49,832 nt of DNA from a bacterium (GCA_030684695.1 JAUXXX010000016.1:1-49832), one strand, 5' to 3'; shown: positions 7,104 through 15,956, counted from the first letter of the stretch. The notes: generated by a model not told the origin, from the sequence alone. A program made the numbers and translations.

Positions 7104-8708
7104 TTAATTACTGCCTTTAAATCGATCGTTTTTTGCGTATTTCGCAATGGTAATTTGAACGCGTTTTCCTTTTAAACGAGCGGATTTTAACGACTCAAAT
7201 ACCATGGATCCTACTGCGTTGGGTACATTGAAAAACGAAAATTCTGTTAAGATTGCAATATCTTGAATATCCCGACGTTCTACACGAACTTTTGATGTAA
7301 TTACATCGAGTAAATCAGACACAGTAAGTCCATCATTTTTACCAATGTTAATATGGAATCTAGTGGAATTTCCTGAGCCGAAACTTCCAGGCTTTTTGGT
7401 TTCAAATTCTTCATTGATATCGGATTGATTTAAACTATCTTGTTCATTCCGATGGATAATTTTTAGTAAAGCAACGATAATTTGGTCTTCTGTAAGTTTT
7501 TCTTGAATGATTTTATTGAGGATTTCATACTCTTTATCGAAATTTTCTGTTTCGACTAAACTTTGTAGTTTTTGGATGAACTTCTCATTTTTCACATCGA
7601 GTACTTTATCATAAGTTGGTACGGAACGTTTCTTAATTTTTGTTTTCGTAATCCGTTCAATTTCTTCGATTTGTTTTAATTCTCCACGTGATACCAAGGT
7701 AAAGGAATACCCTACATGGCCAATACGTCCAGTACGCCCAATACGATGTACATAATAATCCGCTTTTTCAGGAACATCATAGTTAAACACCGCTTCAACG
7801 GCTTTGATGTCTAATCCACGGGCTGCGACATCGGTCGCAATCATGACATCGATGATACCAACATGAAACTTCTTTAACACGTCTAGGCGAGTGGTTTGAG
7901 GCAAATCACCATGGATTTTATCACAGTTCACTCCTCTAGATATGAGTTCTTGTGTCAATTCATCTACTTGTACTTTCGTATTACAAAAGATCAAAGAAAG
8001 CTTAGGACGATAGATGTTAATCAACCGATAAATGGCTTCTGTTTTGTTCTCTTTTTTTACCTTGTAATAGTATTGAATGATATCCGAGTTCGTAGACTCA
8101 TCACCAATGACACGAATGGTCTCAGCATCGTGCATATACGTTTTCGCAAGAGCTAAAATGGTACGTGGCATGGTCGCTGAAAACATCAATGTTTGACGAT
8201 TTGCAGGAGTGTTCGTGAAAATTTTTTCAATGTCTTCTTGGAAGCCCATTTTTAGCATTTCATCAGCTTCATCGAGCACCATGTACTTGAGGTTGTCAAG
8301 TTTGATGAGCTTTCGTTCTAGATGATCAATGGTTCTTCCTGGTGTACCAATGACAATTTGTGGTTTTTTCTTTAAATCCTTGATTTGGTTAATAATGGGA
8401 TCTCCCCCAAAAACCGCAACCATACGACAATTGGCTATATATTTTGCCATCCGGCCCATTTCATCTTTAATTTGAACAGCGAGTTCGCGTGTTGGGCAGA
8501 TGATTAAGGCTTGAATTTGATCAGAATCAAAATTGATTGATTCTAATATCGGGATACCAAATGCGGCAGTTTTTCCCGTTCCAGTGTGGGAATGACCAAT
8601 CACATCTCTACCTTCTAATAATAAGGGGATGGTCATTTTTTGGATTTCTGTAAAGTCTACGAAACCCATTTCTTGAATTGCTTGTTCGATCTCTTTTTTA
8701 AATTCCAT
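7104..8708 (-). CDS. DEAD-box ATP-dependent RNA helicase with DbpA-type RNA-binding domain
   Basis: The 534-residue protein has the helicase core in order: Q-motif region (15-27), GTGKTA Walker A (43-48), PTREL (72-76), TPGR (122-125), DEAD (146-149), SAT (177-179), ARGLD (296-300) and HRIGRTGR (321-328). The C-terminal region (about 450-525) resembles the DbpA/YxiN RNA-binding fold, including the FSFFNVP segment. Related proteins (DeaD/CshA/YxiN) unwind rRNA or mRNA duplexes in ribosome assembly or RNA decay. The exact subfamily cannot be fixed by eye, so no symbol is given. It is monocistronic with its own leader of about 45 bases. Confidence 0.93.
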   Translation of the reverse strand: MEFKKEIEQAIQEMGFVDFTEIQKMTIPLLLEGRDVIGHSHTGTGKTAAFGIPILESINFDSDQIQALIICPTRELAVQIKDEMGRMAKYIANCRMVAVFGGDPIINQIKDLKKKPQIVIGTPGRTIDHLERKLIKLDNLKYMVLDEADEMLKMGFQEDIEKIFTNTPANRQTLMFSATMPRTILALAKTYMHDAETIRVIGDESTNSDIIQYYYKVKKENKTEAIYRLINIYRPKLSLIFCNTKVQVDELTQELISRGVNCDKIHGDLPQTTRLDVLKKFHVGIIDVMIATDVAARGLDIKAVEAVFNYDVPEKADYYVHRIGRTGRIGHVGYSFTLVSRGELKQIEEIERITKTKIKKRSVPTYDKVLDVKNEKFIQKLQSLVETENFDKEYEILNKIIQEKLTEDQIIVALLKIIHRNEQDSLNQSDINEEFETKKPGSFGSGNSTRFHINIGKNDGLTVSDLLDVITSKVRVERRDIQDIAILTEFSFFNVPNAVGSMVFESLKSARLKGKRVQITIAKYAKNDRFKGSN

Positions 8709-8753
8709 GTGTTCAACTCTTTTCTATATTTGACACCTATTAATTTGCTATTT

Positions 8754-8783
8754 CTATAATCGGTGGTGTCTATTCCGGTCCAA
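8754..8783 (-). promoter_or_regulatory. Promoter of the helicase gene
   Basis: The minus strand reads TTGGAC (8778-8783), 18 bases, then TTATAG (8754-8759). It follows directly after the T tail of the preceding terminator. An inverted pair GACACC/GGTGTC (8732-8737 and 8765-8770) overlaps the spacer and leader. Confidence 0.5.
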
Positions 8784-8785
8784 AC

Positions 8786-8808
8786 AAAAAGTCAGCGGAA
8801 GCTGACCA
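8786..8808 (-). terminator. Terminator after the DUF523 gene
   Basis: GTCAGC (8791-8796) pairs with GCTGAC (8801-8806) around a 4-base loop, and TTTTT follows on the minus strand. Confidence 0.75.
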
Positions 8809-8811
8809 TTG

Positions 8812-9225
8812 CTAGAAATCAATGAAAGTAACTCCCTTATCCTTCAAAAAACGAGCCGTAACGCCTAGACCTTCCACTACCACATTGGTAAATGTTCCGT
8901 CATAGATCGTTTTGAAGCCACAAGAGGGAGAGCCATCTTTGAGGATAGCTTGCGTGCAATGATGTTTTTTTAATACTTCCCAAGTTAACTTGGTTCCACG
9001 TTGAAAGCAAAAAGATACATCACGGCCAAATTTATTGAGCACGCGGCCATCTTGTTGAATCTCGGATGGAATTCTAGGGGTATCTAGTCCCCCAAATACT
9101 TCTGGGCAAATAGGAATAATCTGTTTCCCTTTGCAAAAGTTGATGACATCATGATTCAAGTTTGAACCACCGTCATATTTGCAATGATATCCAAGTAAAC
9201 AGGCACTTACTGCGATGTTTTCCAT
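8812..9225 (-). CDS. DUF523/TudS-like desulfurase family protein
   Basis: The 137-residue protein shows the DUF523 pattern: SACLLG at the N-terminus, ICPEVFGGL in the middle and KDGSPSCG in the last third. The three conserved cysteines in these motifs (about Cys9, Cys40 and the GSPSCG cysteine) match the ligand set of the 4Fe-4S cluster in thiouracil desulfidase TudS, a member of this family. Members may remove sulfur from thiolated nucleobases; the substrate here is not known. It sits 26 bases after khpA and is probably the last gene of the rpsP-khpA operon, an unusual partner (rimM and trmD are commoner). Confidence 0.85.
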   Translation of the reverse strand: MENIAVSACLLGYHCKYDGGSNLNHDVINFCKGKQIIPICPEVFGGLDTPRIPSEIQQDGRVLNKFGRDVSFCFQRGTKLTWEVLKKHHCTQAILKDGSPSCGFKTIYDGTFTNVVVEGLGVTARFLKDKGVTFIDF

Positions 9226-9251
9226 AATCTACTCCCAAATCGTGACTTGAT

Positions 9252-9500
9252 TTAGAATGCGTCGATATCGATGTTGATTTTTTTACCGATGCGGGATGCG
9301 GCGGCGTAAGCAATCGTCCGAATGGCATTGGCGATTTTACCGCCTTTTCCGATGACACGGCCTAAGTCGTCTTGATGCACCAACACTTGGATGGTGATCG
9401 ATTCCTCATCTTCGGAAAACTTTTTAACCATTAGGTCATCGGGATGGACGACGAGTGGTTTCACCAAATCCAAAATGAGCTTCTCAAAATTGACTGCCAT
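9252..9500 (-). CDS. khpA: KH-domain RNA-binding protein KhpA
   Basis: The 82-residue single-KH-domain protein carries the RNA-binding GxxG loop (VIGKGGK, about residues 49-55). Length and the location directly behind rpsP match KhpA/YlqC. KhpA forms a dimer with KhpB (Jag/EloR) in Firmicutes and binds RNA; khpB is not in this window. It lies 11 bases after rpsP with no terminator between, so it shares that transcript. Confidence 0.93.
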   Translation of the reverse strand: MAVNFEKLILDLVKPLVVHPDDLMVKKFSEDEESITIQVLVHQDDLGRVIGKGGKIANAIRTIAYAAASRIGKKINIDIDAF

Positions 9501-9511
9501 AGTGGAATAAC

Positions 9512-9781
9512 CTACTTACTTTGCTTTTGTGCTAAAAATTTAGCAATGATACCAGCTTGCTTGAACAGATTTTTAACAGTTTCGGTAGGTTGTGCACCTT
9601 GGTTCAACCAAGCAAGTGCTGCAGTTTCGTTGACTTCAACAAAAGCAGGGGTTCTGGTTGGGTCATATAATCCGACGATTTCTAAGAAACGGCCATCACG
9701 GCGTTTCGTAGCGTCCGCTGCGACAATACGATAAAAGGGGCGTTTGTGAGTCCCAAAACGTTGTAATCTAATTTTAACCAT
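9512..9781 (-). CDS. rpsP: 30S ribosomal protein S16
   Basis: The 89-residue protein has the S16 N-terminus (VKIRLQRFGTHKRPFYRIVAADA) and the following DGRFLEIVGLYDP signature. S16 binds 16S rRNA early in assembly of the small subunit. The ATG has a GGAGGAAA site. The gene starts an operon with khpA and the DUF523 gene and has a strong promoter. The usual neighbours ffh, rimM and trmD are absent here. Confidence 0.98.
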   Translation of the reverse strand: MVKIRLQRFGTHKRPFYRIVAADATKRRDGRFLEIVGLYDPTRTPAFVEVNETAALAWLNQGAQPTETVKNLFKQAGIIAKFLAQKQSK

Positions 9782-9814
9782 GGTTATTTCCTCCTGTGAT
9801 AATTCTCCTGTAGT

Positions 9815-9860
9815 ATTGTATCAAAGAGTTATCGTACTGTCAAGTGTTTTTTCTTGACAG
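9815..9860 (-). promoter_or_regulatory. rpsP promoter within an inverted repeat
   Basis: The minus strand reads TTGACA (9838-9843), 17 bases, then TACAAT (9815-9820). The -35 box is part of an 8-base inverted repeat, CTGTCAAG (9837-9844) and CTTGACAG (9853-9860). The repeat lies just downstream of ylbG but has no T tail on the minus strand. Confidence 0.75.
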
Positions 9861-9867
9861 CTATAAA

Positions 9868-10098
9868 TTATTCTACGAATGAAAATTGCTCCATCTCTAG
9901 CAATGATTCTTCGACTTTTTTGACATTTTTTAGCGCTTCTATTTGCTTTTTGATGCGTGAAAACTGGTTTTCATCCACGTATCCGATGCAATACCCACGC
10001 TTCTCATTTTTATATGCAATGTTAACACCAAGTTTTTCGATTTCAGAAACTACTTTTGCGGATTGAAAATACGTAATAATACCTTTACGCTGGATCAT
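9868..10098 (-). CDS. ylbG: YlbG family protein (DUF2129)
   Basis: The 76-residue cytoplasmic protein begins IQRKGIITYFQS and contains the RGYCIGYVDE and IKKQIEALKNVKKVEES segments typical of YlbG/DUF2129, a small Bacilli family of unknown function. It is encoded three bases after ylbF, as in other Bacilli, so the pair is almost certainly co-transcribed. The family role is unknown. Confidence 0.88.
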   Translation of the reverse strand: MIQRKGIITYFQSAKVVSEIEKLGVNIAYKNEKRGYCIGYVDENQFSRIKKQIEALKNVKKVEESLLEMEQFSFVE

Positions 10099-10101
10099 AA
10101 T

Positions 10102-10479
10102 TTACCTCGTTTGACAAGAATGATTCGCTTCAAAGGTTAACCCTTCGAATCGTTGGTTGATTTGATCAGTAAATTCAGACAAAATCGCATCAAATTCCTT
10201 TTTGGATGAAATATATGTTTGATACTGAGAACTAGAAAATAAAGCTATTTTTGCTTGCTGAAATGCTTGTGAGACCTTGGAATAATCCGGATGATGTTTG
10301 GAATACTTACTGACTTCTTCAAATGCTTGCTTAGCGGAAGTGAACTGGTCAAACAACGGTTTTGTTTGATTGTTTTCCATTAACTCTTTCAACGCACGTT
10401 TCATTTCTTGATAGACAGCTAGCTGTTTTAACTCATCAACAACTTCCCAGGTTTTTTCAATAATTGCTTGCTGGTTCAT
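10102..10479 (-). CDS. ylbF: YlbF family regulator
   Basis: The 125-residue, helix-rich protein matches YlbF/YmcA proteins. In Bacillus, YlbF works with YmcA and YaaT and influences RNase Y-dependent mRNA maturation. The regular charged-hydrophobic pattern suggests a helical bundle with no catalytic motif. It is shorter than Bacillus YlbF (about 149 residues), and neither YmcA nor YaaT is in this window. The promoter (extended -10 at 10496-10501) lies in the gap behind rsuA. Confidence 0.85.
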   Translation of the reverse strand: MNQQAIIEKTWEVVDELKQLAVYQEMKRALKELMENNQTKPLFDQFTSAKQAFEEVSKYSKHHPDYSKVSQAFQQAKIALFSSSQYQTYISSKKEFDAILSEFTDQINQRFEGLTFEANHSCQTR

Positions 10480-10495
10480 AACATACCTCTTATCT

Positions 10496-10504
10496 ATTAT
10501 ATCA
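10496..10504 (-). promoter_or_regulatory. ylbF promoter, extended -10
   Basis: The minus strand reads TGA-TATAAT, with the -10 at 10496-10501, 17 bases upstream of ylbF. Confidence 0.55.
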
Positions 10505-10515
10505 CAAAATGAAGG

Positions 10516-11232
10516 TTAATTTTCTTGATTTTCGAAGATTTTCTCAATGTCTTGTTCGCTTAACTCTTGATAACTGCCTATGGGTAAATCATCAGGCAAA
10601 AACAAGTTGCCGATCGAGATTCTCTTTAAGGCAATGACTTCATTGGCAATGACTTCAAACATTCGTTTCACTTGATGAAATTTCCCTTCTGAAATGGAAA
10701 TTTCCACATGAAATTCATCAAGCACATTTATTTTAGCTGGCTTGGTTCGAAATGGTTTATTTTCCCCATCAAGGATTTCAACACCCTCAAGTAAACTAGA
10801 ATAATCACTTATGGGATGAAGCAATGTCGCAAGATACGTTTTGTATACTTGTTTTTTTGGACTAATGATCCGATGAATCAAGTTTCCATCTGTCGATAGT
10901 AATAGCAAGCCTTCGGTATCCCAATCCAGTCTTCCTGCCATGTTAAATTCAAATCGGGAATACGGTTCCAAAAGTAAGCTCATGACGGATGGATGGGCTT
11001 CATTAACGTGTGTGGATCCATATCCAACTGGTTTATTCACTATCAAATGAATGGGGTCTTTATAATAGACCATTTGTCCATCGATTACAACGACGTCTTT
11101 GCCAGGAAACACATCCATTGCACTATCCTTGGCAAGCACATTGTTTACGAACACTCTTTTTTCCTTGATTAGTTGTTTGACGATTGATCTTGATCCATAT
11201 TGTAAATTGGATAGTAATTTATCTAGTCTCAT
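10516..11232 (-). CDS. rsuA: 16S rRNA pseudouridine synthase, RsuA/RluB family
   Basis: The 238-residue protein has an N-terminal S4 RNA-binding domain (RLDKLLSNLQYGSRS... through residue ~50). A pseudouridine synthase core follows, with the catalytic-aspartate motif GRLDWDTEGLLLLS (about residues 100-113). The KKQVYKTYLA and EGKFHQVKRM motifs are also present. RsuA converts U516 of 16S rRNA, but RluB/RluE-like specificity cannot be excluded. Its start overlaps the debranching-enzyme stop by 14 bases, so both genes share a transcript. Confidence 0.9.
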   Translation of the reverse strand: MRLDKLLSNLQYGSRSIVKQLIKEKRVFVNNVLAKDSAMDVFPGKDVVVIDGQMVYYKDPIHLIVNKPVGYGSTHVNEAHPSVMSLLLEPYSRFEFNMAGRLDWDTEGLLLLSTDGNLIHRIISPKKQVYKTYLATLLHPISDYSSLLEGVEILDGENKPFRTKPAKINVLDEFHVEISISEGKFHQVKRMFEVIANEVIALKRISIGNLFLPDDLPIGSYQELSEQDIEKIFENQEN

Positions 11233-13207
11233 ACGTTGTCCCGCCCATCGAAAGCTGATAATCTTTATATACCCTTAGCCATTCCGCAACACTCCATGCT
11301 TGGTTATGACACCCTTTCGAAATAGAACCAAGGTAACCATCAAATACTTCCGCAACTCCGTTTAGTGAATCCACTTCCAAATGCTTTGCCAATCGTTGAT
11401 AAATTGCAGAAACCTCTGCGACTGCATCGCTAGAATGTTCATTTGCAATCAATACACTCTCTAGATAAATGCCCATTAAGTATCCCCAAGAGGTGCCCAT
11501 ATGATAACAATGATCTCTTAATAATAATGGCCCATGGTAAGTTTGTTTGAATCTTGGATCGCGATACGATAAAGAACGAATTCCATATACATCCAGCAAC
11601 TCATTCTTGGCCACTTGAACAATCGATTTCATTTGAGGGATGGAGAGCACCGTAAAGGGAAGCGTAATCGCATACAACTGATTGGGTCTAATGGATGCAT
11701 CCATGGGATCAACAACATCATATAAACAGTGGGTAGACTCGTTCCAAAAACGAGCGTTAAACGACTGTTTTACGACATTTGCCAACTCTAGGTAGTTGGA
11801 ATCATCCTTCTCTATCAAAGCCCCCAGTTCGCTCATAATACATAAGGCATTATACCACAACGCATTAATCTCTACTGCCTTTCCATGCCTTGGAGTAACA
11901 GCATAGCCATTAATCCTTACATCCATCCATGTGACTTGGTCATTGCCACTTCCCGCATGAATTAACCCATCTTGATCCATGTGTATGGAGAATAATGTAC
12001 CTACTTGATAATGATGGATGATTTCTTGCAGTGCATGCCATAATTCATTTTCTACGAACTTCCAATCATTGGTTTTCTTGACGTATAAATATACGGCATT
12101 TACAAACCAAAGCGATGCATCTACCGTATTATAAAGTGGTTCTTGACCACGTTCAGGAAACATATTCGGGATTAATCCTCGATATTGATAAGTAATAAAA
12201 CTGCGTAAAACATCCTTGGCTTCTGTAAACCGGTTGGTGGAAAGCAATAGTCCAGGAAAAGCAATCATGGTATCTCTTCCCCAATCGGTAAACCATGGAA
12301 TTCCCGCTAAAATCGTTGGTTTATCTGTCGAAGCTCGGTGTGCAATAAATTGATTGCTCGATACGATTAATCGACGTTCAAATTCATCTCTTGCTTGGGC
12401 GTTATCAAGTAGAGTCTTGGTGTAAGAAATGTATTGATCAAAATAAGGTGCCAACGGAAACTCTGGTAATTCTTCTATCGTACAAGCAAGTTCTACTTCG
12501 ATATTTTGATATGGTGATAAAGTCAGTTCAATATGGGCTGGTATAAAGTGATAATCTGCACGTTGATCCCCCATTTCATAATCAAAGATGGGGATGGTGG
12601 GTAAGGACAGAAGTGGTTCATGAGGCACAAATCTTCCCGTTGATGCTTTTAAAAGAATTCTACGAGATTGAGGCTGTTTTTTCACAACCTCCAATGTACT
12701 TTCTTTCATTAAAACATCAAAATCTGATGCACTCCAAGAAGAGGCATCTCCGTATTCTTTATCATTGAGCCAAGGTGTTATTTGGAATACAATACCTTCC
12801 TCAAAGGATTCAATATGGTAGCTTATCACTACCGTATTTTTCCCCATAATAGGGACTATTTTTTTAGAGAAAGCGACTTGCTTTGTTTTATATGTGAAGC
12901 TAGGCATTGGATTTAGTGCAAACCGAACCATGGCTACATCGCCATGATCATAAGAATCACTGTATCGCTGACTATCAAAGCAATAATCTCCTTTGGAATA
13001 TGAAATCGATTCGACGGTTTTAGCTAGATAGACTCTTCGGTTCGTTGGAGGATTTAAGGATGCAACTAGATATCCATGATGTTTTCGAAACAAATCACCA
13101 GTAATACTTCCTGAACAAAAACCACCTATTCCATTTGCTAAGGCAAATTCTGGTAAGTGTTTTGGATCGAGTTCACGAAGTCTATTGATAAAAAATTGCT
13201 GATTCAT
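11219..13207 (-). CDS. Amylo-alpha-1,6-glucosidase (glycogen debranching enzyme)
   Basis: The 662-residue protein has the bacterial/archaeal debranching layout. The N-terminal beta domain (about 1-260) opens with EFALANGIGGFCSGSI. The C-terminal alpha/alpha-barrel (about 280-650) carries GIPWFTDWGRDTMIAFPG and NTVDASLWFVNA. These match GDE-type glucosidases (GH133-like), which cleave alpha-1,6 branches of glycogen or related glucans. No other glycogen gene is nearby, so whether glycogen is made or only scavenged is open. No signal peptide is seen, so it is cytoplasmic. It is the first gene of an operon with rsuA. Confidence 0.9.
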   Translation of the reverse strand: MNQQFFINRLRELDPKHLPEFALANGIGGFCSGSITGDLFRKHHGYLVASLNPPTNRRVYLAKTVESISYSKGDYCFDSQRYSDSYDHGDVAMVRFALNPMPSFTYKTKQVAFSKKIVPIMGKNTVVISYHIESFEEGIVFQITPWLNDKEYGDASSWSASDFDVLMKESTLEVVKKQPQSRRILLKASTGRFVPHEPLLSLPTIPIFDYEMGDQRADYHFIPAHIELTLSPYQNIEVELACTIEELPEFPLAPYFDQYISYTKTLLDNAQARDEFERRLIVSSNQFIAHRASTDKPTILAGIPWFTDWGRDTMIAFPGLLLSTNRFTEAKDVLRSFITYQYRGLIPNMFPERGQEPLYNTVDASLWFVNAVYLYVKKTNDWKFVENELWHALQEIIHHYQVGTLFSIHMDQDGLIHAGSGNDQVTWMDVRINGYAVTPRHGKAVEINALWYNALCIMSELGALIEKDDSNYLELANVVKQSFNARFWNESTHCLYDVVDPMDASIRPNQLYAITLPFTVLSIPQMKSIVQVAKNELLDVYGIRSLSYRDPRFKQTYHGPLLLRDHCYHMGTSWGYLMGIYLESVLIANEHSSDAVAEVSAIYQRLAKHLEVDSLNGVAEVFDGYLGSISKGCHNQAWSVAEWLRVYKDYQLSMGGTTYETR

Positions 13208-13229
13208 ATGACCACCTCATTACGATTGT

Positions 13230-13238
13230 ATTATACCA
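13230..13238 (-). promoter_or_regulatory. Promoter of the debranching enzyme operon, extended -10
   Basis: The minus strand reads TGG-TATAAT with the -10 at 13230-13235, 22 bases before the start codon. It is divergent from the def promoter. Confidence 0.55.
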
Positions 13239-13275
13239 TAATTCTATGTGTATTACGGCAGAGCATGTTTTCCAA

Positions 13276-13304
13276 TTGGAAAATAAATCTGCGTATGATA
13301 TAAT
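13276..13304 (+). promoter_or_regulatory. def promoter
   Basis: TTGGAA (13276-13281), 17 bases, then TATAAT (13299-13304) preceded by TGA, an extended -10. This excludes the in-frame ATG at 13246. Confidence 0.75.
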
Positions 13305-13320
13305 AAAATCGGTGATAAAT

Positions 13321-13902
13321 ATGATAGAGATGAAAGATATAATCCAAGAAGGTCATCCCCTTTTGCGCAAACGTGCAGTGGATGTAACACTTCCTTTAGA
13401 ACAAACAGATTTAAACACATTGCGCGACATGATGACCTATGTGATTCGTTCACAAGACCCTGAAATATCCGAGCAATACCAGCTTCGATCTGCAGTCGGA
13501 ATCGCCGCGCCACAAATTGCCATTCCAAAGAAAATGTTCGTTATTCGAACAACAGATGAAACCATGACGCATCTACATCAATATGCAGTAGTCAATCCAA
13601 AAATCATTAGTTTTTCGGAAGAATTGACCTACATTCCTGGTGGAGAAGGCTGCTTATCTGTGGATGAAGACAAAAACGGATTGGTTCCTCGTTCAACTAG
13701 AATCAAGGCGAAAGTGCATCTTGTCAATCTAGAAACTGGGGAAACCACAGAAACACTTCTTAAATTATCTGGTTATGTTGGCATTGTTTTCCAACATGAA
13801 TATGATCATTTACTTGGTGTATTGTTTGTAGATCGTAAAAAAGAAGATTTGTCCAACTTACAACCAATTATGTTTCCTGAACCAGAGGTAGTGACCGAAT
13901 AA
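13321..13902 (+). CDS. def: Peptide deformylase
   Basis: Peptide deformylase removes the N-terminal formyl group from new proteins, using a metal ion. The 193-residue protein has all three motifs: VGIAAPQ (motif 1), EGCLS (motif 2, with the metal-binding cysteine) and QHEYDHLLG (motif 3, HExxH). The length and the insertion between motifs 1 and 2 resemble type 2 deformylases of Gram-positive bacteria. ATG 13321 is chosen for the GGTGAT site and the promoter position. It is monocistronic, ending at a strong terminator. Confidence 0.96.
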   Translation: MIEMKDIIQEGHPLLRKRAVDVTLPLEQTDLNTLRDMMTYVIRSQDPEISEQYQLRSAVGIAAPQIAIPKKMFVIRTTDETMTHLHQYAVVNPKIISFSEELTYIPGGEGCLSVDEDKNGLVPRSTRIKAKVHLVNLETGETTETLLKLSGYVGIVFQHEYDHLLGVLFVDRKKEDLSNLQPIMFPEPEVVTE

Positions 13903-13977
13903 ATGCTTCCCTTCTGTCATGGAAGAATCTAAGGCAAGAGTTTATAACAAGGACTCATTATCTATCCAAAAAAATAA

Positions 13978-14012
13978 ACCTGATCCCAAACAAAACGGGA
14001 TCAGGCTTTTTT
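13978..14012. terminator. Bidirectional terminator between def and fprA
   Basis: CCTGATCCC (13979-13987) pairs with GGGATCAGG (13997-14005). A T run follows on the plus strand, and an A run precedes it, giving Ts on the minus strand. The 75 bases between def and this hairpin hold nothing recognisable. Confidence 0.85.
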
Positions 14013-14071
14013 TATGATTTTTTGAATCTTTCCACTACTCATTCATATGTATAATGAAATAGTTTGATTTC

Positions 14072-15289
14072 TTAGTTAATGCCTTGCATAAACTTACCAA
14101 ACGTTACACCAAATTGATAACATTCTTCAAGTTGATTACTGGATGGATTAAACTTAATACGGAGTCCTTCGATGGTTTTCATGCGAAGTTGCTTCAGCCT
14201 GGCCATTACATGGACTACCCCTTCTCCGCTCCATCCATAAGATCCAAATGCTGTCGCGAACTTTAATCCATCAATCACTGGATTTAGTTTATAAAGAACT
14301 TCCCAAATGGGTTCTACCGCATCAGATAAGATGGTGGTTGTTCCCATTAAAAACGCATCTGCTTCTTTGATTCTATTGACGACTTCTATGATTGGAGTTG
14401 TAACCAAATCGTACGTTTCCACAACCACTTGTTGTGAAAAGGCGTCTTGAATTCCCCTAATAATCTCTGATGACATTTTCAAAGTGTATCCATATGCACT
14501 TGCATAAGGTATGATAACGATGGGGGGATTGTTACTTGCCTTTGAAGATGCCCACTGCGTATATAAATTTGTTACTTCATCATAGTTGGTTTTATCAACT
14601 ACGGGTCCATGACCAGTTGCGACATAATCAATGGCTAAATCTTTGATTCGATCTACCCCTTTTAATACAAACTTCTTAAAAGGAGACATGATACAATCAA
14701 AATAATATTTCAATGCTTCCCGATACTGACCGATGTTTGGAACATTTTTAGCTAAAACACCTTCAAAGGCGTAATGCGCTCCATAAAAATCACAGGTGAA
14801 CAAGATCTTTTCTTCTTCCATGTAAGTAAACATCGTGTCAGGCCAATGAAGATTGGGTAACATGAATGTACGTAAACTACGGTTACCTAAAGAAATAACC
14901 ATATCTTCTTTGGCAACAATGTGAGTAAACGAACGATTGATGATTTCTTTTAAGTTATTGATACCAGCATTGGTTGCGACGATTGTAATATTGGGATTGA
15001 TTGCTAGTAAGCGCTCAATTGAGCCTGCATGATCTGGTTCTGTATGATTCATGAATAAATAGTCAATAGTCGAGACGTCCACCAATGCACTAAGTTTTGC
15101 TACATAGTCGTCTTGAAAGTTAGCTTTCGTTGTATCGATTAACGCTGTTTTTTCACTGCCCTTGACCAAATATGCGTTGTAAGTTGTCCCATAGACCGTT
15201 TCCATGGTAATATCAAACACGCGCAAATCATAATCATTTACACCAATCCAGTGAACATCTTTGATAAATTCTAATGTATTTGTTTGCAT
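14072..15289 (-). CDS. fprA: Flavodiiron protein (FprA family A-type flavoprotein)
   Basis: Flavodiiron proteins reduce O2 to water and/or NO to N2O in anaerobes. The 405-residue protein has an N-terminal metallo-beta-lactamase-like diiron domain with HTEPDH (residues 82-87), a later LHWPDT histidine, the CDFYGAH aspartate and GHGPV. A C-terminal flavodoxin domain begins near IIPYASAYGYT. No rubredoxin or flavin-reductase extension is present, so it needs an external electron donor that is not encoded beside it. A promoter lies just upstream. Confidence 0.95.
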   Translation of the reverse strand: MQTNTLEFIKDVHWIGVNDYDLRVFDITMETVYGTTYNAYLVKGSEKTALIDTTKANFQDDYVAKLSALVDVSTIDYLFMNHTEPDHAGSIERLLAINPNITIVATNAGINNLKEIINRSFTHIVAKEDMVISLGNRSLRTFMLPNLHWPDTMFTYMEEEKILFTCDFYGAHYAFEGVLAKNVPNIGQYREALKYYFDCIMSPFKKFVLKGVDRIKDLAIDYVATGHGPVVDKTNYDEVTNLYTQWASSKASNNPPIVIIPYASAYGYTLKMSSEIIRGIQDAFSQQVVVETYDLVTTPIIEVVNRIKEADAFLMGTTTILSDAVEPIWEVLYKLNPVIDGLKFATAFGSYGWSGEGVVHVMARLKQLRMKTIEGLRIKFNPSSNQLEECYQFGVTFGKFMQGIN

Positions 15290-15308
15290 ATAAATCCACC
15301 TCGCGATT

Positions 15309-15337
15309 ATTATATCTTATTTCTATAAATTTCACAA
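15309..15337 (-). promoter_or_regulatory. fprA promoter
   Basis: The minus strand reads TTGTGA (15332-15337), 17 bases, then TATAAT (15309-15314). Confidence 0.6.
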
Positions 15338-15353
15338 ACCAAACGAGTGTAGA

Positions 15354-15956
15354 TTACCCCTCAAGCAGCCAGTTTTTGGCTGCTTGTGTTTCAAGTGGAG
15401 CCAATTGATGTCCATGTTTGAATAAATATTGGGTTACTTGATGATTGGTTTTGTTAAGAAGAGTGCAAAGCTCTTCGGTTTGATGTGTAGGAACAATCGG
15501 GTCATTATCGGATGCAAGAACCAACACGTTTGTAGTGTGTTGACGATCAGGCAAAATGAAACAATGAGGTACCATCGGATGATGTAATATAGCATGCGAT
15601 ACAACCGTATTGACATGCAATAGGTAAGAAGCGATTAAATTCGCACCGTTCGAATAACCAACCAGCACTGCAAGCGATAAATCCAACTCATATTGTTGAA
15701 AGATTGTTTCCAGAAATTTCTGAAACTCGTCGGTTCTAGACATCAGGTCTTCTTCGTCAAATACTCCTGCACTTAGTCGTTTAAAGAAGCGATTCATTCC
15801 TTGTTCTTGAACCATTCCTCTGAGTGAAATCACCGCTGCATCTTCATCATAATAGGTGGCTAGTGGTAACAAATCATACTCGTCTCCACCAGTGCCGTGA
15901 AGTAATACTATTGTGCGTCGTGAATTGTTTTTTGCTTTCTGATATATATGGAACAT
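15354..15956 (-). CDS. Alpha/beta hydrolase (phospholipase/carboxylesterase family)
   Basis: The 200-residue single-domain hydrolase has LLHGTGGDEYDLLPLA (oxyanion region) near residue 18 and the nucleophile elbow GYSNG near residue 104. The acid SDNDPIVP and the histidine HGHQL follow in the expected order, completing the Ser-Asp-His triad. This layout is typical of small cytosolic esterases of the carboxylesterase/phospholipase family. The natural substrate is unknown. It is encoded upstream of fprA, but fprA has its own promoter, so linkage is weak. A good AGAGGT site supports the start. Confidence 0.88.
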   Translation of the reverse strand: MFHIYQKAKNNSRRTIVLLHGTGGDEYDLLPLATYYDEDAAVISLRGMVQEQGMNRFFKRLSAGVFDEEDLMSRTDEFQKFLETIFQQYELDLSLAVLVGYSNGANLIASYLLHVNTVVSHAILHHPMVPHCFILPDRQHTTNVLVLASDNDPIVPTHQTEELCTLLNKTNHQVTQYLFKHGHQLAPLETQAAKNWLLEG

